Origin: Streptomyces sp. KMM 9044 | Lineage (GTDB): Bacteria > Actinomycetota > Actinomycetes > Streptomycetales > Streptomycetaceae | Length of the DNA: 64,000 nt | Direction of reading: 5' to 3' | Assembly (NCBI RefSeq): GCF_024701375.2 | Contig: NZ_CP113910.1 | Span: 7,130,001-7,194,000, forward strand | Program-made: the position numbers and the translations under genes | The notes under the pieces: generated by a model | The model's input: the letters and a program-made list of their open reading frames with translations, nothing else | What the model was told of the DNA's origin: nothing | Database searches by the model: none | Part shown: piece after piece, positions 44,237 through 54,171 of the stretch | Numbering within the stretch: position 1 is the stretch's first letter | How the letters are laid out: each line of letters begins with the position of its first letter

Positions 44237-45070
44237 GTGGGTCGGGCCACGGCCAGAGCCGTCGTCGGCCTGTCCGTCCTCTACACCGTGCTGCCCGTGC
44301 TGCCCGTGCTGTGGCTGGTGCTGGCCGCCGCCAAGGAGCGCGACGCGCTGTTCGGCAGCGACCTGCTGTCCCTGACCGGCTTCGCGTTCCTGGACAACCT
44401 CAGCGGCCTGTTCGCCCTGGAGGGCGGCCAGTACGGACGCTGGTACGTCAACAGCCTCCTGCACGCGGTGCTGGGCGCGGCCGTCGGCGCGCTGGTGAGC
44501 GTCGCCTGCGGCTACGCCTTCGACAAGTACCGCTTCCGCCACAAGGAGAAACTGTTCGGGCTGGCCCTCGCCGCCGTCATGGTGCCGCAGACGGTACTCG
44601 TCCTGCCCCTGTACCTGGTGGCGTCCGAGGTCGGCGTCGTCAACACCTTCTGGGCCGTGTTCATCCCCGTCCTGTTCAACCCGTTCGGCGTCTACCTCGG
44701 CCGCATCCTCAGCCAGGGACATGCGCCCGACGAGGTGCTGGAGGCCGCCCGCATCGACGGCGTGGGCGCACTGACCACCTACTTCAGGGTGGCGCTGCGG
44801 ATGCTGGGCCCCGGCCCGGTCACCGTGTTCCTCTTCCAGCTCACCGCGATCTGGAACAACTTCTTCCTGCCCATGGTGATGCTGTCCGACCAGAACCTCT
44901 ACCCCATCAGCCTCGGCCTCTACACATGGAACAGTTCCGCGTCCGTCTCGCCCGAGTACTACCCCGTGGTCGTCATGGGCTCGCTCCTGGCCGTCGTCCC
45001 CCTCATCCTCGTCTTCGCGCTGCTCCAGCGCTTCTGGCGCAGCGGTCTGACCGCCGGCGCCGTGAAGTGA
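44237..45070 (+). CDS. Sugar ABC-transporter permease (MalG type), N-terminus frameshifted
   Basis: 277 residues if read from GTG 44237. The expected start is ATG 44197, which overlaps the previous stop (ATGA) and gives MSATDSTLLRP. A one-base excess in the C6 run near 44226 then throws that start out of frame with VGRATARAVVGLSVLYTVLP. The rest is a normal MalG-type permease: FLDNLSGLFALEGGQYGRWY, SVACGYAFDKYRF and the EAA loop DEVLEAARIDGVGALTTY, ending in SGLTAGAVK. If the extra C is real, translation could only begin inefficiently at the GTG, which lacks a ribosome site. Confidence 0.82.
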   Translation: MGRATARAVVGLSVLYTVLPVLPVLWLVLAAAKERDALFGSDLLSLTGFAFLDNLSGLFALEGGQYGRWYVNSLLHAVLGAAVGALVSVACGYAFDKYRFRHKEKLFGLALAAVMVPQTVLVLPLYLVASEVGVVNTFWAVFIPVLFNPFGVYLGRILSQGHAPDEVLEAARIDGVGALTTYFRVALRMLGPGPVTVFLFQLTAIWNNFFLPMVMLSDQNLYPISLGLYTWNSSASVSPEYYPVVVMGSLLAVVPLILVFALLQRFWRSGLTAGAVK

Positions 45071-45099
45071 CCGCTCACAGAAGGAGTTCGGCCCCCACC

Positions 45100-46131
45100 A
45101 TGACTGAGCACACGCCCGGCCCCGCCCTCCGGCCCCGTGCCGCACTGGCCATGCACCCCGACGTCGCCTCCGCCGTCCTGGACGCCGAGTCGCACGCGGC
45201 CTTCGCCGCGCTCTGCGATCCAACGCCCCTCCCCGTGCTGGACGACTTCACCACACCCGGGGCACGCGCCGTGCTCGCCGGCATCGACCTGCTGGTCACC
45301 GGCTGGGGCTGCCCGCCTCTGGACGCCGAGGTCCTGCGGGCGGCACCCCGCCTGCGCGCCGTCGTGCACGCCGCGGGCAGCGTACGCGCCCATGTCACCG
45401 ACGCCTGCTGGGAGCGCGGCATCGAGGTCTCCTCCGCCGCCGCGGCCAACGCCGTACCGGTCGCCGAGTACACCCTCGCCATGATCCTGCTCACCGGCAA
45501 GCGGGTCCTGGAGAGCGCACGCGACTACCACACCGCCCGCACCCGGCCCGACTGGCTGCGCCCCGACCCCTCCACCGGCAACCACCGGCGCACCGTGGGC
45601 ATCCTGTCCGCCTCCCTCATAGGCCGCCGCGTCATCGAACTGCTGCGCCCGCACGACGTCGACGTCCTCCTCCACGACCCGTACGTCGACCACCGGGAGG
45701 CTTCTGAACTCGGCGTGCGCCGAGTGGGGCTGGCAGAACTCTTCCGGCACTGCGACACGGTCAGCGTCCACACCCCGCTGCTGCCCGAGACCCGGGGCCT
45801 GGTCGGCCGCGAACTGATCGACTCCATGCGGCCCGACGCCGTGCTCGTCAACACGGCCCGCGGCGCCGTCGTCGATCAGGAAGCGCTCACCGACGCGGCA
45901 CTGGCCGGCCGTATCCGTGCCGTGCTCGACGTCACCGAACCCGAAGTCCTGCCGCCCGACCACCCCCTGTGGAGTTGCGAGAACGTCCTGCTCACCCCCC
46001 ACCTCGCCGGCTCCCAGGGCAACGAGCTGCGCCGACTGGCCGATCTCGCACTCGACGAGATCGTCCGCTGGACCACCGGCGACGGCTTTCTCCACCCCGT
46101 ACGACGCGAAAGGCTGGCTTTCCTCGCATGA
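45100..46131 (+). CDS. D-2-hydroxyacid dehydrogenase family protein
   Basis: 343 residues from ATG 45100, with AGAAGGAG upstream. The catalytic triad of the D-isomer family is visible: Arg in VNTARGAVVDQEA, Glu in DVTEPEVLPPDHP and His in LLTPHLAGSQGNE. The nucleotide loop reads VGILSASLIGRRV, where the usual GxGxxG is G-x-x-S-A-S-x-x-G, a pattern seen in some members of this group. It would interconvert a 2-hydroxyacid and 2-oxoacid with NAD(P). Placed between sugar permeases and a DUF2264 gene, it probably acts in uronate or sugar-acid breakdown. Its stop overlaps the next ATG. Confidence 0.88.
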   Translation: MTEHTPGPALRPRAALAMHPDVASAVLDAESHAAFAALCDPTPLPVLDDFTTPGARAVLAGIDLLVTGWGCPPLDAEVLRAAPRLRAVVHAAGSVRAHVTDACWERGIEVSSAAAANAVPVAEYTLAMILLTGKRVLESARDYHTARTRPDWLRPDPSTGNHRRTVGILSASLIGRRVIELLRPHDVDVLLHDPYVDHREASELGVRRVGLAELFRHCDTVSVHTPLLPETRGLVGRELIDSMRPDAVLVNTARGAVVDQEALTDAALAGRIRAVLDVTEPEVLPPDHPLWSCENVLLTPHLAGSQGNELRRLADLALDEIVRWTTGDGFLHPVRRERLAFLA

Positions 46132-48029
46132 GCATCCCCTTCGAACTGCCCCCGGAGAACCGTGACCTGAGCCCGCACACCGGTTACACCCGCGCCCACT
46201 GGGAGGCCGTCGCGGACGGGCTCCTCACCGCGGCCCAGCACTGGAGCACCCCCGGCCACGCCCTGCTGGACCTGCCGGGACGGTCCTCCTGCTCGGGCGT
46301 GCGCTCCGACGGCCTCGAGGGGTACGCGAGGACGTTCCTCGCCGCAGCCTTCCGTGTGGCCGGCGCGGACGGGGACGACCCCCACGGGTGGCTCGAGCGC
46401 TACGCGGCCGGACTCGCCGCCGGCACCCGTACCCCGGGCCGTGACGACACGGAGTCCTGGCCGCTGATCCTCGACTTCACGGTGCAGGGCCAGCCCATGG
46501 TCGAGTCGGCGTCGGTCGCCCTCGGGCTGCGTCTGACCGCCCCCTGGCTGTGGAACAACCTCGACCCCGGTGTGCAGGACCGCGCCGAGGAGTGGCTGCG
46601 GGGTGCTCTGCGGCACACCCCCGCGCCCAACAACTGGTACCTCTTCCCGTACACCGTCGCCGGGTTCCTGGAGTCCGTCGGCCGCGGTGACAGCGAGACG
46701 GCAGCGGCCCGGCGGCGCGCGGTGGGCCTTCTCGAGAGCTGGTACCAGGGTGACGGCTGGTACACCGACGGGGACGCGCGGGCCTTCGACCACTACAACG
46801 GCTGGGCCCTGCACCTCTACCCGGTCCTCGACGCCCATCTCTCCGGCGACGCGGACGCCCTGGCCCACTACGGCTCCCGGCTGCGCACCCATCTCGAGGG
46901 ATTCACCCTGATGTTCGGCACGGACGGGGCTCCGATGCACTACGGGCGGTCGCTCACCTACCGCTTCGCGGCCGCCTCGGCCGTCGCGCTGGGCGCCATG
47001 ACCGGACACAGTCCGCTGACCCCGGGGGCCTCGCGCCGTATCGCCGACGGCAGCCTGCGCCATTTCCTGGACCGGGGCGCGCTGACCGGCGACGGACTGC
47101 TGAGTCTCGGCTGGCACGGCCCGCACGACGCCGTGCTGCAGATCTACTCGGGCCCTGCGTCCCCGTACTGGGCGTCGAAGGCGTTCCTCGCGCTGCTCGC
47201 TCCCGCCGGCCACGCCCTCTGGACGGACCGCGAGGAGCCCGCGCCTGTGGAGGAGGCCGACCGGGTGCTCGCCCTCCCCGCACCAGGACTGCTTCTCCAG
47301 ACGACCCGTGCCGACGGAATCGCCCGCCTGCACAACCACGGCAGCCACCATGTGGGCCCGCACCGGGCGGAATCGGCGGCCGAGGACGACCCGCACTACG
47401 GGCGCCAGGCCTACTCGACCCGCACCGGCCCGACCGCGACCGGCAACATCGCCGACAACCACCTGTCCGTGGTGGTCGGCGGCCGGCCCAGCGTGCGCTG
47501 CCGCGTCCACCCGCTGGGTGCCGGACAGGGAGACGGGTGGGGCTGGGCGGCCTCCTGGCACCGGCCGGTGTTCGCCGACGGCCCGCCGATGGTGCCGGGC
47601 CTGCGGGTGGAGAGCGTCACGGTGGCCCAGGGCCGACACGAACTGCGGGTGCACCGGGTGGTGAGGGCGCCGGCGGATTCCCTCGTCACGCACACAGGCT
47701 GGGCCACCGGCCCCGACGAACCGCTGCTCTCGTCCCTGCACGGTCTGCACGGCTGGGACGCTCCCGCCGCGGACTCCATCCGCGCCCCCCAGGGCACGGC
47801 CTTCACCCGCTGGGCCCTGGTGCCCCGGCTCACGGGCCGGTCCGACGGCACGTCCGTGCATGTCAGCCTGGCGAGTCTGACCGCCGAACCCGGCCCGCGG
47901 CCCCTGGCGGAGGCGGTCCGGGGGGTCAGGGTGGACGAGGGGGACGCGGTCGAGGTCGTGTGGGCCGGCAGCGGAGCACGCACCCGGATCTCTTTCGACC
48001 CGGTGGAGGTCAGCCACGCCGAGCAGTGA
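46128..48029 (+). CDS. DUF2264 protein, likely glycan/oligosaccharide-related
   Basis: 633 residues from ATG 46128, coupled to the preceding stop (ATGA). DUF2264 starts at about residue 15 (HTGYTRAHWEAVADGLLTA) and includes SDGLEGYARTFLAAAFR, PAPNNWYLFPYTVAGFLES, FDHYNGWALHLYPVLDAHL and FGTDGAPMHYGRSLTYRFA. This is an (alpha/alpha)6-type core like polysaccharide lyase and unsaturated glucuronyl hydrolase folds. The C-terminal half is beta-rich, resembling the sandwich domain of such enzymes. No signal peptide is found, so it acts inside on imported fragments. Catalytic residues have not been established for the family. It is the last gene of the uptake cassette. Confidence 0.88.
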   Translation: MSIPFELPPENRDLSPHTGYTRAHWEAVADGLLTAAQHWSTPGHALLDLPGRSSCSGVRSDGLEGYARTFLAAAFRVAGADGDDPHGWLERYAAGLAAGTRTPGRDDTESWPLILDFTVQGQPMVESASVALGLRLTAPWLWNNLDPGVQDRAEEWLRGALRHTPAPNNWYLFPYTVAGFLESVGRGDSETAAARRRAVGLLESWYQGDGWYTDGDARAFDHYNGWALHLYPVLDAHLSGDADALAHYGSRLRTHLEGFTLMFGTDGAPMHYGRSLTYRFAAASAVALGAMTGHSPLTPGASRRIADGSLRHFLDRGALTGDGLLSLGWHGPHDAVLQIYSGPASPYWASKAFLALLAPAGHALWTDREEPAPVEEADRVLALPAPGLLLQTTRADGIARLHNHGSHHVGPHRAESAAEDDPHYGRQAYSTRTGPTATGNIADNHLSVVVGGRPSVRCRVHPLGAGQGDGWGWAASWHRPVFADGPPMVPGLRVESVTVAQGRHELRVHRVVRAPADSLVTHTGWATGPDEPLLSSLHGLHGWDAPAADSIRAPQGTAFTRWALVPRLTGRSDGTSVHVSLASLTAEPGPRPLAEAVRGVRVDEGDAVEVVWAGSGARTRISFDPVEVSHAEQ

Positions 48030-48068
48030 CCGGAGGCGGGCTTCGGGCCCGTGCCGAATCGATGCAGG

Positions 48069-48102
48069 GCAGGGGCGTCGTCCATGAGGACGGCGCCCCT
48101 GC
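48069..48102 (+). terminator. Hairpin terminator of the uptake cassette
   Basis: The arms 48069-48083 and 48088-48102 pair over 15 bp with one G-T wobble and a 4-nt loop ATGA, starting 40 bp after the DUF2264 stop. It covers the only ATG in frame with the following relic. Confidence 0.7.
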
Positions 48103-48104
48103 CG

Positions 48105-50056
48105 CGTCCGGTCTGGTCGCCGTCGGTCTCCACCCCGCACCGGCCACCGCCGCGGCACCGGCCGTCCGCCGGCCCGACCTGGCGCTCGGCAAGAGCGTCA
48201 CAGCCGGTGGCTCCCACCCCGGCTGTCCCGTCACCAACATGACCGACGGAAGCCGACAGACCTACTGGGAGGGCCCGGCGTGGTCCCTCCCGCAGCCCGT
48301 GCGCGTCGGCCTCGACGGCACCGTCGAGGCCGACCGGGTGGTTCTGGAACTGCCCACAGGCTGGGAGGCGCGGACCCAGACGCTCACCGTCGAGGGCAGC
48401 ACCGACGGCACCTCCTTCACCGCCCGTGGCTTCGACCCCACCGACGGCAACACGGTCACCGTGGACTTCGCTGCCCGGGAGCTGGGCCACATCCGCATGC
48501 GGGTGACCGCCAACACCGGTTGGAAAGCTGCCCAGTTGTCCGAGATCGAGGTCTACGACAGCGACGCGGGCACCGACCCCGAACGGCCACCGGCCGACGG
48601 AACCGACCTCGCGCTGAACAAGCCCGTCCAGACCTCCTCCACCGTGCACCAGTTCGCGGCGAGGAACGCCAACAACGGCCAGACGGAAACCTATTGGGAG
48701 TCAGCAGGCCATCCCGCGACATTCACGGGCCAGTTGGGTGCGAACGCCGACCTGACCGGCGTCCTCGTGAAGCTCGCACCCGACACGGTCTGGGAGACCC
48801 GGACACAGAGCATCGAAATCCTCGGGCTCGAGCAGGCCGCGAGCTGCTTCACCTCGATCAAGGCCCCGCGCCGACTACACGTTCAACCCCGCCTCGGGCA
48901 GCAACACGGTCACCATCCCGGTCACCGGGCGCCACGCCGACGTGCAACTGAGGTTCACCCGCGACTCCGGCGGACGCAGCGCCCAGATCGCCGAGTTGGA
49001 GGTCATGGGCGCCGCCGCCCCCAACCCCGATCTCGTCACCGGCCTCACCTGGACGCCCGCGTCCCCCACCGAGTCCGACGCCGTCACGGTCCGCACGACC
49101 GTACGCAACGCCGGCACCGCCCTGTCACCCGCCTCCACCCTGGACGTCGGACTCGAGGGTGCAGTCGCCGGCAGTGCCCCGGTCGGCGCACTCGCCGCCG
49201 GCGCCCCCACGACCGTCTCCGTGGACGTGGGCCGACGGGACCGGGGTGCCTACACGGTGTCCGCCGTGGTCGATCCCACGGACACCGTCCCCGAGCAGGA
49301 CGACACCAACAACAGCCGCACCGTGACGGACAGACTGACCGTGGCCCGAACTCCCGGGCCCGGCCTGGAGGTCCGCTCGATCGCCACCGACCCTGCGAGC
49401 ACCGCCACCGGTGCCGCCGTCTCCTTCACGGTCACCGTGCACAACCGGGGCACCTAGGCCGTGCCCGCCGGCACCGTCACCCGGCTGGAGGTGGGCGACC
49501 GTACCCTCGACGGCACGCCCCGGACGGTCGCCGCAGGCGCGAGCGTCCCGGTCGCCGTCGAGGGCACCTGGACCGCCACCGGCGGGTCGAGCATCCTCAC
49601 CGCGACCGCGGTCTGTGGCGGCCACGGCAACACCATCGAGAACAATCTGATCCACGACACGATGAACTACCCGGGCATCATGCCGGCGACCGACCACGAC
49701 CCGCTGCCCTTCTCCGGAGAGACCCTCATCGCCAACAACGCGCTGCACCGTACCGGCGGAGCCTTCTGGAAGGAGGAGCAGAAGTTCGGCGCCATCACCC
49801 TGTTCGCGCAGGGGCCGGACATCCCGGGAGTGGTGGTCCGAGACACCGACATCCACGACTCGACGTACGACGGCCTCCGGTCAAGACCGGAGGCGGCGCC
49901 ATGCCGGACGTCCGGATCAGCAACGTCACGATCGACAGATCCAACAACGGGTCCGGCATCCTTGCCATGGGCGGCGCCCGCGGCAGTGCCACTCCGGCGG
50001 ACGTCACCATCACCGGTTCGGCCGAGGGCGACGCGCTGATCGAACCCGGTTCGTGA
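48105..50056 (+). pseudogene. Secreted F5/8-CARDB-beta-helix glycan enzyme relic
   Basis: In order: a signal-peptide tail (GLVAVGLHPAPATAAAPA) without its start; a first discoidin domain (DLALGKSVTAGG, NMTDGSRQTYWEGPA); a second (DLALNKPVQTSS, NANNGQTETYWES); after a frameshift near 48890, a CARDB domain (DLVTGLTWTPASPTESDAV); and a second CARDB interrupted by TAG at 49456 (HNRGT then AVPAGTVTRLEVGDRTLDG). At about 49618 the text jumps to beta-helix repeats (GNTIENNLIHDTMNYPG, NNALHRTGGAFWKEEQ), so several hundred residues are missing. A last frameshift at about 49885 leads to MPDVRISNVTIDRSNNGSG. The layout matches mycodextranase-type secreted glucanases. Substitution, indel and deletion lesions together rule out a sequencing cause. 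Confidence 0.82.
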
Positions 50057-50086
50057 TCAACCGGTAGCCCCCCGCCCGGGCGACGA

Positions 50087-50109
50087 GCCCGTACCCCTGG
50101 GGTACGGGC
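50087..50109 (+). terminator. Hairpin after the glycan-enzyme relic
   Basis: GCCCGTACCC (50087-50096) and GGGTACGGGC (50100-50109) form a perfect 10-bp stem with loop CTG, 31 bp after the relic's stop. Confidence 0.65.
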
Positions 50110-50290
50110 CCCGGTACGTCCGGACGGACCCGCCGGAACGCGCGAGCCCTCACCTGTTGCGTCACAATATGCGACGAAATGAATGCTTACCGTGACACGC
50201 CGGGCGGGGTCCGGGTCGCACACGGGCGGGCGCATTTACGAGATCCTCCCCGAGGGTGGAGATCCGGCCCGCAGTAAGGAGAGCGGAACA

Positions 50291-52015
50291 GTGGTGGTTC
50301 ACAGTGCCTCGGACTCGGTGGAGTCGGGCTCCTACGAGGACGAGCTGCCGGTCCGGCGCAGGCGCCCCGGCAAAGTCGTCGTCTCATGGCTGACCACGAC
50401 CGATCACAAGACCATCGGCACGCTGTATCTCACGACATCGTTCGCGTTCTTCATCCTCGGTGGCATCCTCGCGCTGGTCATGCGCGCCGAACTGGCCCGT
50501 CCCGGTATCCAGATCGTGTCGAACGAGCAGTACAACCAGGCGTTCACCATGCACGGCACGCTCATGCTGCTGATGTTCGCGACCCCGCTGTTCATCGGCT
50601 TCGCGAACTGGATCATGCCGCTCCAGATCGGCGCGCCCGACGTCGCCTTCCCGCGGCTGAACATGTTCTCCTACTGGCTGTTCCTGTTCGGCTCACTGAT
50701 CGTGATCAGTGGTTTCCTCACCCCGGACGGGGTCGCCAGCTTCGGCTGGACCGCCTACACCCCGCTGTCGGACTCGGCCCGCACGCCCGGGCTCGGCAGC
50801 GATCTGTGGGTCATGGGCCTGGCGTTCTCCGGCTTCGGCACGATCCTCGGCTCGGTCAACTTTCTCACCACGATCATCTGCATGCGCGCCCCCGGCATGA
50901 CGATGTTCCGTATGCCGATCTTCACCTGGAACGTGCTGCTGACCGGTGTGCTGGTCCTGCTCGCCTTCCCGGTGCTCGCGGCGGCGTTGCTGGCCCTGGA
51001 GGTGGACCGCAAGTTCGGGGCGCACATCTTCGACGCGGCCAACGGCGGGCCGCTGCTCTGGCAGCACCTGTTCTGGTTCTTCGGCCACCCGGAGGTGTAC
51101 ATCATCGCGCTGCCGTTCTTCGGCATCGTCTCCGAGATCATCCCGGTCTTCTCCCGCAAGCCGATCTTCGGCTACATGGGTCTGATCGGCGCGACCATCG
51201 CGATCGCGGGCCTGTCGGCGACGGTGTGGGCGCACCACATGTACGCCACCGGAGGCGTGCTGCTGCCGTTCTTCTCCTTCATGACCTTCCTGATCGCGAT
51301 CCCCACAGGTGTGAAGTTCTTCAACTGGCTGGGCACCATGTGGAAGGGGTCACTGAGCTTCGAGACACCGATGCTCTGGGCCGCCGGATTTTTGGTGACC
51401 TTCCTCTTCGGCGGTCTGACCGGTGTCGTCCTGGCCTCCCCGCCGCTGGACTTCCACGTCACCGACTCGTACTTCGTGGTGGCGCACTTCCACTACGTGG
51501 TGTTCGGCACGGTCGTCTTCGCGATGTTCGCCGGCTTCCACTTCTGGTGGCCGAAGTTCACCGGCAAGATGCTCGACGAACGCCTCGGAAAGATCACCTT
51601 CTGGACGCTGTTCGCCGGCTTCCACGGCACGTTCCTGGTCCAGCACTGGCTCGGAGCCGAGGGCATGCCCCGCCGGTATGTGGACTACCTCGCGGCCGAC
51701 GGCTTCACCGCGCTGAACACGGTCTCGACCATCGCGTCGTTCCTGCTCGGCATGTCGATGCTGCCGTTCCTCTACAACATCTGGAAGACGGCCAAGTACG
51801 GCAGGAAGGTCGAGGTCGACGACCCGTGGGGCTACGGCCGTTCGCTCGAATGGGCGACGTCGTGCCCGCCGCCGCGGCACAACTTCCTCACCCTGCCGCG
51901 GATCCGCAGCGAATCCCCGGCGTTCGACCTGCACCACCCGGCGGTCGCGGCGTACGACAGGGAGGCCAACCGCCCCGAGCGGTCCGTGGTCCAGGCTCCC
52001 GGGGACCAGGCCTGA
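50291..52015 (+). CDS. ctaD: Cytochrome c oxidase subunit I
   Basis: 574 residues from GTG 50291, with AGTAAGGAG 9 bases upstream. It is the catalytic subunit of the aa3-type oxidase, reducing oxygen with electrons from cytochrome c and pumping protons. Twelve membrane helices are expected. Haem a and a3/CuB ligands are visible: His in [18 protein letters not shown] (CuB His with the cross-linked Tyr), WAHHMYATG and [12 protein letters not shown]. The K-channel Lys lies in PTGVKFFNW. It is an orphan: no ctaC, ctaE/F or qcr gene is adjacent, so it is probably an additional copy to the main oxidase operon. Confidence 0.95.
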   Translation: MVVHSASDSVESGSYEDELPVRRRRPGKVVVSWLTTTDHKTIGTLYLTTSFAFFILGGILALVMRAELARPGIQIVSNEQYNQAFTMHGTLMLLMFATPLFIGFANWIMPLQIGAPDVAFPRLNMFSYWLFLFGSLIVISGFLTPDGVASFGWTAYTPLSDSARTPGLGSDLWVMGLAFSGFGTILGSVNFLTTIICMRAPGMTMFRMPIFTWNVLLTGVLVLLAFPVLAAALLALEVDRKFGAHIFDAANGGPLLWQHLFWFFGHPEVYIIALPFFGIVSEIIPVFSRKPIFGYMGLIGATIAIAGLSATVWAHHMYATGGVLLPFFSFMTFLIAIPTGVKFFNWLGTMWKGSLSFETPMLWAAGFLVTFLFGGLTGVVLASPPLDFHVTDSYFVVAHFHYVVFGTVVFAMFAGFHFWWPKFTGKMLDERLGKITFWTLFAGFHGTFLVQHWLGAEGMPRRYVDYLAADGFTALNTVSTIASFLLGMSMLPFLYNIWKTAKYGRKVEVDDPWGYGRSLEWATSCPPPRHNFLTLPRIRSESPAFDLHHPAVAAYDREANRPERSVVQAPGDQA

Positions 52016-52050
52016 CCGGTGCGACCCCGCAGCCCAGCGTGGAGGAACAT

Positions 52051-52392
52051 GTGAATCCGAGCCAGGACAGCGCCCGCGGCCTCGACCAGCTTGAGGGGTA
52101 CCTGCTGTGGGCGGCCGAAGTCGAGGACGCGCGACGACAGGCAGGCCGGTTCGCCGAGCAGTTGCCGTGGCTGACGACCGCACAGCGCGAGGACGTGGAA
52201 CGCGTCTACACCGCCGACCGCATCGAGGTCTCCCGCGTGACACTGGCCCGGATCTGCGAGCGGGCGGCCGAGCTCCGCGGCGCGTACGAACACCGCTACC
52301 GGCAACTCCGGGCGCGGTGTGTGGCGGCCGCGGTCGTGGGCGTCGCGAGCGGGGCGGGCGCAGTCGTCCTGGCGTTCCTCGTCGGGGAGTGA
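52051..52392 (+). CDS. Small helical membrane protein next to ctaD
   Basis: 113 residues from GTG 52051 with GTGGAGGAAC upstream. It starts VNPSQDSARGLDQLEGYLLW and is mostly a charged helix pair (VEDARRQAGRFAEQLPWLTT, REDVERVYTADRIEVSR), ending in a single membrane helix (about residues 92-111, AAAVVGVASGAGAVVLAFLV). It begins 35 bp after ctaD and is probably cotranscribed. It may assist oxidase assembly, but this rests on position only. Confidence 0.68.
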   Translation: MNPSQDSARGLDQLEGYLLWAAEVEDARRQAGRFAEQLPWLTTAQREDVERVYTADRIEVSRVTLARICERAAELRGAYEHRYRQLRARCVAAAVVGVASGAGAVVLAFLVGE

Positions 52393-52511
52393 CGGTCCGC
52401 CGCCCCACTGGGGCCACCGGACGCCGTTGCCCCGGCGGGCAGATGGGGGACGTTGGACGGACTCGCGCAGGGAGCGCGGCGTTTTGGCGAAGTCGAAGCC
52501 AGGCTGGCCCC

Positions 52512-53477
52512 ATGGCTTCATCGATCGAAGGCCCGCACCGTGGGCGTCACCGAGCTCCGTCCCCGGGCGACCGGCGGTCCACCGCCCCGGTCCGGGGCCG
52601 CGGCCGGCTGCCGATGCCGGCCCTCGCCCTCCTGATGGCGGTGCTCCTCACCGGCTGCGGTGCGAACACCGGCAGCACGGCACGGGATGCGTCCACCCCC
52701 GCGGCCCCCCACACAGCGGTCACTCCCATGGCCGCCGCCCCGCCGGCCGACGAGGCGGCGGAAGCCGGAGCGCCGGGGAACGCGGCGGCGGGCAACCGAG
52801 CGGCAGGGGACGCGGTGCCGGGTACCGGAGCACCCGGCGTGGGGAGTACCGCCCAGGGCCGGACCGGCACCGGGACCCACCCCGACACCCCCGTCCCGCT
52901 CGGCGGCCTCGGTCCCCGGACACTGGCGCTGGTCCCCGAGAACGCCCGCCAGGCCGTCGTCGTCACCGGCAGGGGCCCGGACGCGAACCGCTCCGAGGCC
53001 GTGCTGTACCGGCGTACGGCCTCGGGCTGGGAGGCGGGGAGGAGATGGCCCGCCCGCAACGCGCTCAACGGCTGGACCGACGATCACATGGCGGGCGATC
53101 TCCGCTCGCCCATCGGCGTGTTCACCCTCAGCGACGCGGGGGGCCTGCTGCCCGACCCGGGCACCCGGCTGCCCTACGACGAGTCGCCCGGATTCTCCAT
53201 CGAGGGCACGGGCTTCGTGGGGGAGCCGCTCGCAGGGTCCTTCGATTACGTCGTGGCGATCGACTACAACCGCGTCCCGGGTACCTCTCCGCTTGACCGG
53301 ACCCGCCCGCTCGGCGCCGACCGGGGTGGCGGCATCTGGCTGCACGTGGACCACGACGGGCCCACCCAGGGCTGCGTGAGCCTCGAGAAGGCGCACATGA
53401 GGCAACTCCTGCTGGCCCTCGACCCCGAGCAGCACCCGGTCGTCGTCATGGGAGACGCCGGGTCACTGAGCAGGTGA
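52512..53477 (+). CDS. L,D-transpeptidase-family lipoprotein
   Basis: 321 residues from ATG 52512; ATG 52614 would give a shorter lead, and neither has a good ribosome site. The export segment ALALLMAVLLTGC has a lipobox with Cys at about residue 49. A Pro/Ala/Gly linker follows. The YkuD-type domain has GPRTLALVPENARQAVVV, RSPIGVFTLSDAGG and the catalytic motif HVDHDGPTQGCVSLEK with C288. Such enzymes make 3-3 cross-links in peptidoglycan or attach proteins to it. The motif is the variant with HxD rather than SHGC, as in a Streptomyces branch with unproven activity. It converges with the phosphatase relic, overlapping its end by 15 bp. Confidence 0.82.
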   Translation: MASSIEGPHRGRHRAPSPGDRRSTAPVRGRGRLPMPALALLMAVLLTGCGANTGSTARDASTPAAPHTAVTPMAAAPPADEAAEAGAPGNAAAGNRAAGDAVPGTGAPGVGSTAQGRTGTGTHPDTPVPLGGLGPRTLALVPENARQAVVVTGRGPDANRSEAVLYRRTASGWEAGRRWPARNALNGWTDDHMAGDLRSPIGVFTLSDAGGLLPDPGTRLPYDESPGFSIEGTGFVGEPLAGSFDYVVAIDYNRVPGTSPLDRTRPLGADRGGGIWLHVDHDGPTQGCVSLEKAHMRQLLLALDPEQHPVVVMGDAGSLSR

Positions 53478-54171
53478 ACGGGGCATGCGTCTTCGGAGCC
53501 GGCGGGCACCGGTGAGGACGTCCCGGCAGGCGGCCTCGTGCTCGACGAACGCGGTGGCGCCGGGGAGAGCGGTCCGGTGATCCGTAGCCCGTTCGGGTGG
53601 CGGGGCCAGCGCTGTCGCGAGGCCGCGATCGGTACTCTGCTGCTGCGGTTGAGCGTGACGGCGGCGCTGCTGCCCGCCGCCGCGGGTGTGCCCGGCGGCA
53701 TCGGGCTCGATCACGCCGCTGGACGGGTCGAGCTGTATGAAGGTGCAGGTGGCGAAGAGGTCCGAGCCCAGGGACAGCAGCAGGTCATTGGTCATGGCGA
53801 GCGGTTCGCCCGGCTCACCGGTGATGGAGGCCAGTGCCCGCAGCCCCACTCTGACCTGCCCCATGAAGGCGGCCGCCTCGACGTTGTGCCCCTACGTCCC
53901 CGATGGACAGGCCGATGCGGCCGTCGGGCATCGTGAAGGCGTCGTACCAGTCGCCTCCCACATTGAGCCCCTGGTAGGCGGGTGCGTAACGCACGGCCAG
54001 CCGCACACCGCCGACGACGGGGAGATCCCGGGGCCGTATGCCGCGCTGCAGGGCGACGGCGAGTACCACCCGGGAACGCTGCACCTCGACCTGCGCGTGT
54101 GCCTGAGCCGTCAGCGCCCCGAGCCTGGCCAGCAGTTCGTCGCCGTCGTCCGGCGAGGCGGTAGGGGACAT
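53463..54171 (-). pseudogene. SpoIIE-type PP2C phosphatase, truncated and frameshifted
   Basis: From ATG 54171 the frame gives MSPTASPDDGDELLARLGAL, then RLAVRYAPAYQGLNVGGDWYDAF and IGLSIGDVG. Near 53895 bases are missing from the GDVVGHN loop, and the sequence continues in another frame as FMGQVRVGLRALASITGE and SLGSDLFATCTFIQLDPSSG, then RGLATALAPPPERATDHRT. The YTDGLVE-type motif and the last metal Asp are absent, so the protein cannot be an active phosphatase. It is a second, unrelated-by-position relic of the same family as the intact gene at 18525. Confidence 0.8.

Noticed and set aside
43228..45099. Upstream 600 codons of a frame leading into the hydroxyacid dehydrogenase
   Set aside because: It is an Arg/Pro-rich shadow of the two permease genes; the dehydrogenase starts at ATG 45100 with its own ribosome site.
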